A DNA stretch of 64,000 bases, taken from positions 8,060,001 to 8,124,000 of the forward strand of contig CM057130.1 of the NCBI GenBank assembly GCA_029964075.1. Reading direction: 5' to 3'. Both the position numbers and the translations under genes were made by a program. Source of the DNA: Patiria pectinifera (lineage: Eukaryota; Echinodermata; Asteroidea; Valvatida; Asterinidae). The first letter of the stretch is position 1, and each line of letters opens with the position of its first letter. Below the pieces are notes generated by a model. That model was not told the origin of the DNA. It searched no databases and saw only the letters and a list, made by a program, of their open reading frames with translations. Below, in pieces: positions 46,084-56,051 of the stretch.

Positions 46084-46275
46084 TGGGTCCGAGTTGGTCG
46101 TGCTTGCATGGGTCCGAGTTGGTAGTGGGTCCGAGTTGGTCGCGGGTCCGAGTTGGTAGTGGGTCCGAGTTGGTAGTGGGTCCGAGTTGGTAGTGGGTCC
46201 GAGTTGGCGTGGGTCCGAGTTGGCATGGGTCCGACTTGGCATGGGTCCGACTTGGTTTGGGTCCGAGTTGACCTG
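46084..46275 (-). repeat. 17-bp tandem repeat, right arm (inverted)
   Basis: GGGTCCGAGTTGGTAGT units, the complement of the left arm. Together they make a 1.85-kb foldback-like structure at 44430-46275. Confidence 0.85.
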
Positions 46276-46446
46276 ATACCGAGTCAAGAAAAACTATTCC
46301 TGGAAAGATTCCCATTACATGTATCTGGCCATCACTTGTCACTATCCTTCATTGATTTTGAACACTTTTGTTGCTTCAAATGAACAAAATGCACAAATAA
46401 CAAATGATGGACTATAATCTTTAATCAAATTAAAGTCAACAGTTTA

Positions 46447-46570
46447 GAAAGAATGTTGGATCCTAACGCCACTTTTGTTATCATCTCCTTATGAGCTGAG
46501 GCATGTGAGGTCAGTCATTGCAAAATATTGAACATACATGAATCTGGGACTGAGAAACATTGGATCATGG
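46447..46570. mobile_element. MITE, TTGCAACCTGACGCCACTT family, left part
   Basis: It begins AATGTTGGATCCTAACGCCA and contains GGTCAGTCATTGCAAAA and AATCTGGGACTGAGAAA, as in the copy at 8236-8474. Confidence 0.6.
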
Positions 46571-46968
46571 AGGTTCTACATCCATGATTGGATATGCTGC
46601 ATTCTATCCAAGGGTTTTCAACCTAAAGCAGACACCTCTTTTATTCTAACATTTGTAAGTCCTACTTGTAGTAACAACATGATTTTTGTGTAAAAGCTTT
46701 TGAACAGTTTCTAATTGCAGTAGAAAATGTGTTACGATATTGTTTTATGGGCTGTTGTCATGATTGTGATGCTATTTCTATGTAAGTTAAAGGGAATGTG
46801 CTACATTTTCAAACACCAAAACAAAAAAAAACTACCAAGTTAATTGTACTCAAGTACCAGGAGCAAGTGCAAGTACTACAGCACTGGGTAACCGCAACAT
46901 TCAAGGCACCGCACTTAATCGTTTAAAAATAACTCTCTCACAGTTAAATACCACAACCGCCCCTGCTG

Positions 46969-46992
46969 ATGTATTCAGTTTGGCTGAAGTGA
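46969..46992 (+). promoter_or_regulatory. array gene 6: seven-codon upstream reading frame
   Basis: MYSVWLK then TGA, 12 bases before the main ATG and in frame. One residue differs from genes 4, 5 and 7. Confidence 0.55.
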
Positions 46993-47004
46993 GCAACTAT
47001 CACC

Positions 47005-47138
47005 ATGGAAGTAGCCAGCGGCAGCATGATCTTGCATCCTGACTTGGCCAATGAGCTCAGGGCCCTGCATGAATCCAGTGGTTTTGAGACAGCCGGTGCC
47101 TTCTTGAAGCATCTTTTTGCTTTGGAGGAGCAACACAG
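47005..47138 (+). CDS. array gene 6, coding exon 1
   Basis: 134 nt starting TATCACCATGG. It encodes MEVASGSMILHPDLANEL and FLKHLFALEEQHR. The donor is CACAG|GTACAA, phase 2. The acceptor upstream (AACTCTCTCACAG) ends at 46943. Confidence 0.92.
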
Positions 47139-47830
47139 GTACAAGATTTCAAATGCTTACTTTAAGATACACATATCATTTATCACTTTAACTGACTCGC
47201 CATGGTTAGTTGCGGATCTAGAGGGATTGTATACCCCCCCCCCCCAGTTCAGCTACTGACTAATTATATACCAGTAAAATTTAGAAATGAAGCAACATAA
47301 AATTAGTGGAATACTAAAGTTATCCCAAAATTATTCTCAAATTGCCTTATTAATGCACAAAGAAGCACGGGAGAATTGAAACTGTTCATGTGCCTGGTCC
47401 CCTCAAGTGTCCCCTCGCCCACCCTGGAAATAATGATAAATTGAGAATATGCAACAAACAGATCATGGATTTTGGGAAATAATGTGCTTTGCCCCTCTCT
47501 AGACAAAAAACTCCTGGCAACGCCCATTGTTATCATATGATTTGTACTGATATATTTGATTATACCAACTTAAACGTGATCAAATATTCAATTTCAAAAT
47601 TCACCAACCTGATCTAGCTGACAGTCACGATTTGTGTGTGATTGTGCTTGTAAAACATTAGCAAAGACCTTATTAAAGTAATAGATAGAACAGGTGGACG
47701 AATGGCTGTTAATTGACCAACAAAATGGGGTGGATATTCCTGATGGAAGCACAAATCATATGCAGAAGTTGCTGTCAACAAAAGTGACTAGACACTTTCA
47801 AAATTCAAATGTTTTTCGTTTTCTCTTCAG

Positions 47831-48851
47831 ATCTCAACAGAATTTGTCAACAGATTTGGAACGGCTTAACGATTTTACCACCAATCAAGCTATAAGTCTA
47901 GCTTCTGCACAGCCACCAAAAACTGCTTCAATTGGAGTTCAAGCTAAACTGTGCAGTTGCAGCGACAAGGTCATCGTTAAGACATTACGTGGAGGAAGTG
48001 CAGTCAGGACATTTGGTTTGATTCAGAGAGGGGATCTCTCTGATAGAACTCTCGACCCTGATGAGGGTGTCGATCAGTCTGACTTAGACGGTGTCGATCA
48101 GTCTGACTCCGACGGTGTCGATCAGTCTGACTCTGATGGCGTCGATCAGTCTGACCCTGATGGAGTCGATCAGTCTGGCTCTGATTACAGTGATACTGAG
48201 GAGATGGAGGAAGAAGTCAATTACAACGGTAGGAAGAGAAAACAAAAAAGTAAGACTGTAAAAGGAAAAGCAAAGCACAAAACTGTTCCTAAGAAGAAAA
48301 AACAAGGAAAGGATGACCAGGAACCAGCCACTGTGAGCAAGCCAAACACAAAAAGGAGAAAGCCTGATGAGGGAACAGAAAGTGTCAGCAAACCGAAAAA
48401 GAAGACAAAAAAGTCTAAGGATAGAGCAAAAACTGATGGCAAACAAACAGAGAATGAGGATCAACCCAACCAGTACGTGAAGAAACACAGGGAAGAAATA
48501 CCTGCACCATTACAATATCAACGCTTTGTAAACGTGGATTGTATTGAAGCGCGCCCATACGCTTGCGACTTGTGTGACAAAGCTTTCAGACTCGAGCGTA
48601 GTTTGATGATTCATGCAAATATCCACAAACATGGTCGGCAGCTGAGGTACTTCCATTGTACTCAGTGTGACAAGGGGTACACAAATGGCGCTTCACTGAA
48701 AGAACATATTAGAACATATCATGAGCACCATGGCGAAAAGCTGAACAAATGCTCTCACTGTGACAAATGCTTTGTGAGGAAAAACGCACTGAGACAGCAC
48801 ATTAAAATTAAACATAAGACTCCAGAGAAGGCCAGATCTGTCAGTTTCTAA
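47831..48851 (+). CDS. array gene 6, long exon: 3-finger protein with DQSDSDGV repeat
   Basis: With the first coding exon it encodes 384 residues. Module core SIGVQAKLCSCSDKVIV, then five tandem 8-residue units (GVDQSDSD type) at 48066-48185, the basic NGRKRKQKSKTVKGKAK stretch and other Lys-rich clusters. Three fingers: CDLCDKAFRLERSLMIH, CTQCDKGYTNGASLKEH and CSHCDKCFVRKNALRQH. A remnant NQYVKKHREEIP aligns with the end of finger 1 of genes 4 and 5, so the first finger lost its Cys half by deletion. Finger linkers are longer than canonical (IHKHGRQLRYFH). The frame is intact. Probable nuclear DNA-binding protein; its role is unknown. Confidence 0.92.
48066..48185 (+). repeat. 24-bp coding minisatellite, five units
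   Basis: GGTGTCGATCAGTCTGACTC plus four bases, repeated five times in frame in gene 6. Genes 4 and 5 have one unit. Confidence 0.9.
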
Positions 48852-48950
48852 AATGAGACATCTGAGTTTAATCCTTTCCCATCTTTTTACATTCCATTCT
48901 TCAATATCAATTCATGGCTTAAATTGGTAAATTTAACAAAGGCCAAGTTC

Positions 48951-49250
48951 GGGCAAGGACCATTAGTCGACTAGTGGTTGATTTGTGACGTACCTTACGC
49001 CTGCGCACTAATAGCAAAGTGTGAACGTCTCTAGTCGAACGCTGGTCAAAATGTCATTGCAAAACGTCTGGATCCTGGCTCCCTGCTGTACGTTATGAAC
49101 GCGCGCGGCTATGGTTACCAGCAAAGCAACCAACCCCAGTAGGTTGGTTCCAAATAGTCGACTAGCGTAGTTAACCCTCGTCAACTAGACAGAGTTCGGG
49201 CAAGCGTTAGTAGACCAATGGTTAACTATAGTCCTTGCGCAAACTTGCCC
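48951..49250. mobile_element. MITE, GGGCAAGTTTGCGCAAG family, copy 1
   Basis: Inverted ends (GGGCAAGGACCATTAGTC and the complement of TAGTCCTTGCGCAAACTTGC). The interior holds TCGACTAG repeats. A second, interrupted copy is at 56052-56608. Confidence 0.7.
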
Positions 49251-49449
49251 AAGGCATGACTCTTTATCCCCACTTGTGTTTGAAAATGCGATGTGGTTGT
49301 GCCCAGCGTTCATTCAATGGTCCCCGTATTCCGAGTGCGACTCCGTTACTGAGCGCGATGCATTGATTATGATAATGAGTAGACTGGATCTCGTTTGTAA
49401 ACACAAGTGCATTCTGAACGAGGATAGGGAGTCGAAAACTACAAACAAG

Positions 49450-49690
49450 GGAGTCGGGTTGGCGTAGCGGTACTTTCCTCGCCTTCCACCGCTGTGAACA
49501 CGGGTGCGAATCCCGCCTGTGTCAATATGTGGATTGGGTTTTCAGTCCCTACCCGATTATGTGGGTTTTCCCCAGAATATCTTCTGGGCTTTTCCTCCCA
49601 CCTCTGAAACTGTAATTTCTTCTCATTGTCTTCTAAGTTGGTGTGATGTTTCCCCTGGGATGCTTTACCGACCATAATATACAGATACAG
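49450..49690 (+). mobile_element. tRNA-derived SINE
   Basis: The tRNA-like head has an A box (TTGGCGTAGCGG) and a B box (GGGTGCGAATCCC). The body GTGGGTTTTCCCC...GGGCTTTTCCTCCCACCT is of a type found in the central domains of several widespread invertebrate SINEs. Family assignment needs a database search. Confidence 0.65.
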
Positions 49691-50957
49691 ACTTGAAAAT
49701 TGAACCACAAAATTAAAAAGCAACTGAAATGTCAAATGGTTTTACAAGGGATTTGATGAAATTGACTGTGACATGAAATAATGTCTTTTTCTTTTCTAAA
49801 TTTGAAAACAATCGCAAGAGAAAAAAATCAGCTCATACTTTTTCATCAATTATGAATAATGTTCACATTTTCAACTGACAAAAAGTAAGGGCACATTTCA
49901 CGGTGTCATTCACAAATGAACAGGCATGCAACTTTTCCTCGGATCAGCTAATTTCCTCTTTTTTGACCTCCCATGTGTGTCATTGAAAATGGAAAAACAC
50001 TACAAAGTCTTGGAAAGATTTGAATTTCCTCTTTTTTGTGTGACTTTCTAGTTGCATGCCTGGATGATAGACTCATGTTTTAAAGAACATCTTTGTTATA
50101 ACTGATCAGGGTGGAAGTCAACTTTGCTTTAGAGACATAATTATCCGTTATATTCAAACTCACTCTAAAATGCTTCAAGTTGGAATATACATGCTTTTTC
50201 AAAATTCTGATTTTCTTTTCTGAACGAAATTTAAAGGAATGTAATGTCCTTTATAAACAAATTTTGCTTGTTTGTTTTAGCAGGCCTTCATACAGTTTGA
50301 AAAGTGGTTTTAAATGGCGCGTTTCAGTTAAGAAAATTTCGCACACTATTCATAACGAGTTAGAAGTGCCCCACTCTTAATTTAAAGTTGAAATAAATTA
50401 CGATGTTTCATTGGAAGTTCATAACTAATATGGTATGCCTGAAAATTGTCAGTTTGTTTGGAATTTTTTTTTTCAAGGTGCCACACCCTAAAAGCACGAA
50501 GTACACCAACTTTAATGTTAAATATTTACAACTTTAATATTTTTGTGCCAGCCAACTTTTTGTTAGTGCCCGATATATTTGTGTCCTTTGAATGTTTATT
50601 CTCAAATGAACCACAAAGGAACCACACTTTGAAGTTTTATAGTAAAAAAAATTAGGAAGGCTGTATAGAAAAACTTCCTGCTCTTACACATGTAATAGTT
50701 TTTTGAAAGATGATTTCAATAAATCATTTTTGAAAGTGAACAGCAGTATAAAATGTGCAAATGATCCTTTTAGGCGAGTCCACACATTAAGTATTATAAC
50801 GTAGCTCCTCTCTGTTTTCCACATTTTTTTACCTTCTAAATATTGCATAGTCTTGAAAATGCAGCTAATTTGGTTTGGGGAATTGTATGCATTATTATTG
50901 TTACAGATGTAAAGTAGTATTGCAGGCATTTGCTTTAATATGCAAATCTCTTGGAAA
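49691..50957. other. flank DNA between array genes 6 and 7
   Basis: It contains 3'-flank sequence shared with other array genes (GAAAGATGATTTCAATAAAT at about 50704). No gene seen. Confidence 0.4.
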
Positions 50958-51405
50958 TATAGGTTTTCCCGGCTATTTTAACACTTGTATCACACGAATT
51001 CCCTATATCGATACTTTAATTTCGTCCCCGAACATCGCCAAGCTCAATTCTCAATTTGAATTTCAAAAAGCCACCACTAGATTTCATTTAAGGTTCAGTA
51101 TAATTCAAATTGTTAGCACTCCGATTCGTCCAAAATCTTTGAAATTCGTCTCGTGAAGCAATCGGCGTTGAATTGAAAAAGCAAATTCGTTTTTTGTCAT
51201 TCATTTTTATGTTCTTGTCGTCACATTTCGTCTCTGGCGACTTAAAACGTTACTATTAAAAATGTGCCCAATCTTTGGACTTCTAGTGGTAGCTTTCTGA
51301 AATTCAAATTGAGAAGTGAGCTTTGCGATGATCGGGGACGAAATTAAAGTATCGATATAGGGAATTCGAGTGATACAAGTGTTAAAATAGCCGGGAAAAC
51401 CTATA
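50958..51405. mobile_element. inverted-repeat element with TATAGGTTTTCCCGGCTATT ends
   Basis: Arms of about 130 bases, including CCCTATATCGATACTTTAAT and its inverse, flank a short non-coding middle. The ends carry TA, consistent with a TA-targeting MITE. Confidence 0.8.
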
Positions 51406-51477
51406 CTTAAGATTTAAGAGTTTTTTTTTATTTTTTATTTAACTTGGATGTCTGAGGGTTGGAGTATTATTATTCAG

Positions 51478-52414
51478 CAGAGGTGGCAGCAAGTCATTTT
51501 TTGCAAGTCCAAGTCAAGTCACAAGTCATTGTTTGCAAGTCCAAGTCAAGTCACAAGTCATTAGGTCCAGTCACAAGTCAAGTCACAAGTCATTAGGTCC
51601 AGTCACAAGTCAAGTCACAAGTCATTTGGTCTAAACACAAGTCAAGTCACAAGTATCTTTGTCCAAGAACACGTCAAGTTGCACATTATTTTTTCCAGCT
51701 GTAATAAGCTAAAGTAATTAACCTGGCGTGAACTTACGAGTGATTTTATAACATGCCTCCTTAATTCCCCTTTTTGAATGTGTTGCCATTACTACATGTA
51801 TTCTTGTTGTTTATCACATATCTGTCGGATATTAGCCCTTTGTATACTTTAATAAATTTACTTTACATTGTAGAAATAAATGTTGAGATGACCGTGAAAA
51901 AAAGAGACTTCTTTACTTGATTACATGTAGTATACTCAACACTTTATTGTTCAATTTTGGGTTAGGCTATCCAGTATTTTACATGCAGTTGACAAAGGCC
52001 TGCTTTCTTTTCATGAAAGGTTCCTTTCAAAGTTTATTCAACCAATACATTAAGCAAGAGAAAAATGGTCATTGAAAACTGTAGTTTGTTGTGACAGTCT
52101 TATTGAAAGCTTTGAAACTAGTGGGAACTATTCATTTTACTGGATTCAGTCACTGAGGTCTATTTTCTGGAATGAAAAAGCTAATTAAAAGCATAATAGC
52201 TTATTTAAAGTGTATTGGGTCGCTCGAGTAGCGTCTGACTTGGGTTGGTAACAAGTCATTTTTTGCATCCCAAGTCAAGTCACAAGTCATTGTTTGCAAG
52301 TCCAAGTCAAGTCACAAGTCAAAGCTGGTATTTACAAGTCAAGTCACAAGTCACAAAAATAGTGACTCGAGTCCGACTCGAGTCCAAGTCACATGACTCA
52401 AGTCAGCAACTCTG
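51478..52414. mobile_element. hAT-like non-autonomous element, 937 bp, with 8-bp target duplication
   Basis: It starts CAGAGGTGGCAGCAAGTC and ends CAGCAACTCTG, a hAT-style inverted end. TTATTCAG is duplicated at 51470-51477 and 52415-52422. Both sub-terminal regions are CAAGTCAAGTCACAAGTCAT arrays; the interior is non-coding. Confidence 0.85.
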
Positions 52415-52588
52415 TTATTCAGGGACCTAAAATTTTCTTGAAGCTGAAACAGAAGAAGTAGAGAGTTTCAATTTGAAACGTTTTGGTCCATCATATCCAT
52501 CACAAGTTTTCAGTCTCAAGTTAAGCTTAACAGTTCAGTTACTCAAATGAGTTGTTACATAACAGTTTTCATCCTGTGCAAGACTTGA

Positions 52589-52812
52589 GCGTTTTTGAAA
52601 CCTTTGCTTCGGCTTCGTCTCCAACTTTGCCTCCGAATTCTGAATCACTGAGAGGCAAACCAAACGAAAATTTCCAACTTTTAGCTTCATATTAACCGAT
52701 TGCACGTTCCTGAAGCATTACAGACACCAAAATGTAGCCGGAGTTTCAGAAGTTGATGGGGCCAAAACATCTTAAGCCGAAACGAAGCCAAAGCCAGTCG
52801 TTTCGAAAACGC
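52589..52812. mobile_element. MITE, GCTTCGTCTTCGG family, copy 2
   Basis: GCGTTTTTGAAACCTTTGCT and AGTCGTTTCGAAAACGC are inverted ends flanked by TGA on both sides. The interior matches 3118-3338. It ends 40 bases before the gene 7 motif. Confidence 0.75.
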
Positions 52813-52851
52813 TGAAGACCCGTAGAAGAAAAAAAAGATGGACTCGAGGTG

Positions 52852-52956
52852 CACGAGAGGGCGCTGTAGCTTAATTCGCGCGCTTAACAAATTTGGTGCA
52901 GATTGCATGGATTGGGCCAGCTGTACAGGGAGAAAATGTGTGCTTAAAATCCTACC
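52852..52956 (+). promoter_or_regulatory. array gene 7: CTCF-like motif and putative non-coding first exon
   Basis: CACGAGAGGGCGC at 52852-52864 is followed 92 bases later by CCTACC|GTAAGT. Its flanks differ from those of all other copies. Confidence 0.5.
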
Positions 52957-53138
52957 GTAAGTTGCTGATTTAAATTGCATGCAAGTGAGTGTGGACAGAT
53001 TCGTGAATTAAATAGTAGTGCATTGGAGTCCTCTTTTCCGAAAGAAGTTACGTGTACCGAAAGAATCAAGTCGGCATAAATTGGCGCAGTTGACATGGTT
53101 AAACGGCTAAGTTGCAGCATCGGCACACTGATCGGGTT

Positions 53139-53199
53139 TAGACCCGTGAACGTACCTGAACGTGGCGTTGTAGTTTACAAGCCACGTTCACGGGTCTAG
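53139..53199. repeat. hairpin around AGACCCGTGAACGT
   Basis: AGACCCGTGAACGT pairs with ACGTTCACGGGTCT, with a nested GAACGTGGC/GCCACGTTC stem. Confidence 0.6.
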
Positions 53200-54082
53200 T
53201 ACGGGTTGTAACTAGCCCTGGTGGACTCCCTTTCTCTACGAGGATCGTCTGATCGTCTGACGTATCGTGAGGTACGCCTAGGGACAGCTATAGACCTTAT
53301 GTTTGTAGCAATACGAAAACAATTAGTACTTAGTAGTATTGCAATGATTAGAAGACTTCGTCCAACCTGGGCTCCCTTTTACTTTCCTCCCTACGTTAGT
53401 CGTAATGCAATGAAGACTTCGTCCAACCTGGGCTATATAGCAGTCATACTATAGCTGGGGAGATTTTCAAGTGACAAAATAATTTTGATCTTAAATTGCT
53501 AGGCTCCCTTAGCAACGGGACCGTCTGTGCACATAGCATATTGGCAGTGCGTGGCTGTCCTACGGAGGTAAGCATGACGGTAACCTTTATGGGGCTCGGT
53601 AAACGTCAAAGTGTACATGTACCACGTTAGGGAACACCACAACCCTCCATGAGACGGGTGTTAATGTTTTCTCACTAAATGCTTCAATATTTTCCCTGCT
53701 ATATTTGATTTTTTACAACATGTTATCGCTTTGCTGATGGCTGATAGTGGTAGGTCATTGCAGGGAAAAATTAGTGACATCCGTATATATGGAATTCTTT
53801 CCTCAACATTTCTTGAGCCCAATTATAATCGAGTACTTTGAAGTTCGATGGAGTGTGGTATTGTGTAGTTAATTCCAGGCACTTTGCTTCTCGAATAGGA
53901 GTACTGATGATTTGAGCTATTTTCATATGCTAGTGTGAGTATGAGTATTCTCAAGAAGTACTCAAGTTGTACTCAAGTACGAGTCCCAAGTGAAAGTACT
54001 ACAACACTGACTGCAACATTCCTGTCACTTAATCTTTTAGCAATAACTCTCCCACAGTTAAATACTACAACAGCCCCTGCTG

Positions 54083-54106
54083 ATGTATCCAGTTTGGCTG
54101 AAGTGA
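54083..54106 (+). promoter_or_regulatory. array gene 7: seven-codon upstream reading frame
   Basis: MYPVWLK then TGA, 12 bases before the main ATG and in frame, identical to genes 4 and 5. Confidence 0.55.
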
Positions 54107-54118
54107 GCAACAATCACC

Positions 54119-54252
54119 ATGGAAGTAGCCAGCGGCAGCATGATCTTGCATCCTGTCTTGGCCAATGAGCTCAGGGCCTTGCTTGAATCCAGTGGTTTTG
54201 AGACAGCCGGTTCCTTCTTGAAACATCTTTTTGCTTTGGAGGAGCAGCACAG
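54119..54252 (+). CDS. array gene 7, coding exon 1
   Basis: 134 nt starting CAATCACCATGG. It encodes MEVASGSMILHPVLANEL and FLKHLFALEEQHR. The donor is CACAG|GTACAA, phase 2. The intron is 440 bases, one of the two shortest of the array (gene 1's is 429). Confidence 0.9.
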
Positions 54253-54692
54253 GTACAAGATTTTGTTTTACTTTTTACCCTTGACTACACGCAGACGCCT
54301 CCATATGATCGTACACAAAAAATGGCCCCAAAAAAAGAAATCCCTACCTACCTACCCTATTTTCGAACGCCATGTAATTGGAAGCAGAAATGTGTTTGTT
54401 TTTTTTTGGGGGGGGGTGGCCTAAAGTAGGATCGACTGCCTTGGACTGCTTAAGTAACTTGATACAGCTATGCTTTGACTCCGGGTGAGTGATAGAACAG
54501 CTGTGATCACAACTTGCCTGCTTTGTCTGTTGACCCAGTTTGACTGGACCAGAGCTTGTTTGATGTGATCTGACTGCTGGTGACTAGTCTTTGTGAAAAG
54601 TATAGTAGTGGAAGTGAATTGTGACTCTGACTGTTTAAAAAGCAGGAGGGAATGAGTGGCACACACTTAAATGTTTCCATTTTTCTTTTCAG

Positions 54693-55464
54693 GTCTAAGC
54701 AGTGTTTGTCAACGGGGATGGAATGGGGTGGCGATTTTGACATCGATCAAGCTGTAGGTCTAGTTTCTGCACAGCCACCGAAAACTGCTTCAGTTGGAGT
54801 TCAAGCTAAACTGTGCAGTTGCAGCGACAAGGTCATCGTTAAGACACTACGTGAAAGAAGTGCTGTCAGGATGTTTGAGTCAATTCAGAGAGGGGATCTC
54901 CAAAAGGAATCAACATCTGACTCTGAGGAAGTCGATCAGTCTGACTCTGATGGTGTCTATCAGGCCGACTCTGACGATCGGTCTGACTCTGATTACAGTG
55001 ATATTGAGCAGATGGAGGAAAAAGTTAGTTACAGCGGTAGAAAAGGAAAACAAAAAAGTAAGCACAAAATTGCTCCTAAGCAGAAAACAAAGCAGAGAAA
55101 GGACGATCAGGAAATGGATACTGTGAGCTCGCCAAAAACAAAAAGGAGAAAGCCTGATGATGGAACAAAAAGTGTTAGCAAGCCCAAAAAGAAAAAAAAA
55201 AAGTCTAAGGAGGCCAACGAATATATCCAGGAAGAGGGTGCGTTATTTTCCTGCAATATCTGCGGAGCGGAATTCACTCGTGAAGCTGACATTAATCAGC
55301 ATGTGAACCGACACAGTGGGAGAACACCTTACTCATCGACAGATGAACCCCGCTACTTTTGCAAAGAATGTAAAAGATCCTTCAAAAACCAGGAGGGTAT
55401 GTGGCGTCATAAATTTACCCACACTGACTGGTACAAAGCAGCAGAACGAATGTATGTAGTGTGA
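54693..55464 (+). CDS. array gene 7, long exon: truncated 2-finger protein, probably decaying
   Basis: With the first coding exon it encodes 301 residues. The module core SVGVQAKLCSCSDKVIV and acidic block (DQSDSDYSDIEQMEE) are intact; the basic segment is shorter than in paralogues (GRKGKQKSKHKIAPK). Two fingers remain: CNICGAEFTREADINQH and CKECKRSFKNQEGMWRH. The frame then shifts by one base relative to the paralogues and stops (TGA) inside what was the third finger. The old frame also carries a TAG there. DNA matching the third and fourth fingers continues to about 55870 but is split by a MITE at 55559-55776. It is either a shortened protein or a young pseudogene. The conserved start, intron and module argue that it may still be expressed. 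Confidence 0.8.
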
Positions 55465-55875
55465 CACGGCGTACAAATCTGCCATTCACTGAAAGAACAC
55501 TTAAAGAAGATACATGTATGAGCATCCCAGGGAAAAGCCTTTCACAAGTGTGATCACTTCGTCGCGTCAGTGCAACAAGGTCGTATCTCCTAAAATGGCA
55601 TTAACGCAAAACGCGAGTTTCAGAATGTCAAAAGGTTGTATGTGGCTTAAAATAACCTGGATGTACACGCAAAGTCAATGGACGTCTAGATACGATGTTG
55701 TTGCACGGAGCGTATACGCGCCAGATACTACTTTGTTGCAGAATGGACATACGACCTTGTTGCACTGACACGACGACTTTATCAAATGTTCTTGGAAGAA
55801 GTCCTCACTGACTGTGCACAATAAAAAACAATCAACATCCGATGCCAGGGAAGGACAAATGAAGCATCAGTGAAA
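55465..55875 (+). pseudogene. relict third and fourth fingers of array gene 7
   Basis: GTACAAATCTGCCATTCACTGAAAGAACAC and GGGAAAAGCCTTTCACAAGTG align with fingers 3-4 of genes 4-5. After the MITE the match resumes (AAATGTTCTTGGAAGAAGTC, CATCAGTGAAA). No open frame covers it. Confidence 0.75.
55559..55776. mobile_element. MITE, GTCAGTGCAACAAGGTCGTA family, copy 2, inside gene 7's relict finger
   Basis: TCGTCGCGTCAGTGCAACAA and its inverse (TTGTTGCACTGACACGACGA) bound 218 bases of non-coding DNA. It is the sister of the copy in the gene 5 intron. Confidence 0.85.
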
Positions 55876-56051
55876 GTCTGCATTATAGAACCTGGGTTTA
55901 GGCAATAAGCATGTCTTTGCAATAAGCATGTCTTTAAAAGACATCAGAGCCTAGAGCACAACACATAGCTGAAACAGCCAGAAGAGACCTGAATGTGTCT
56001 AAATGACAAACGGGTACTTTCTAGAGACTATCAAGCACAACTGAAATCCAT

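Noticed and set aside
44342-46342. Frames rich in NSDPLPTRTH-type repeats on both strands
   Set aside because: Artefacts of the 17-bp inverted minisatellite arms.
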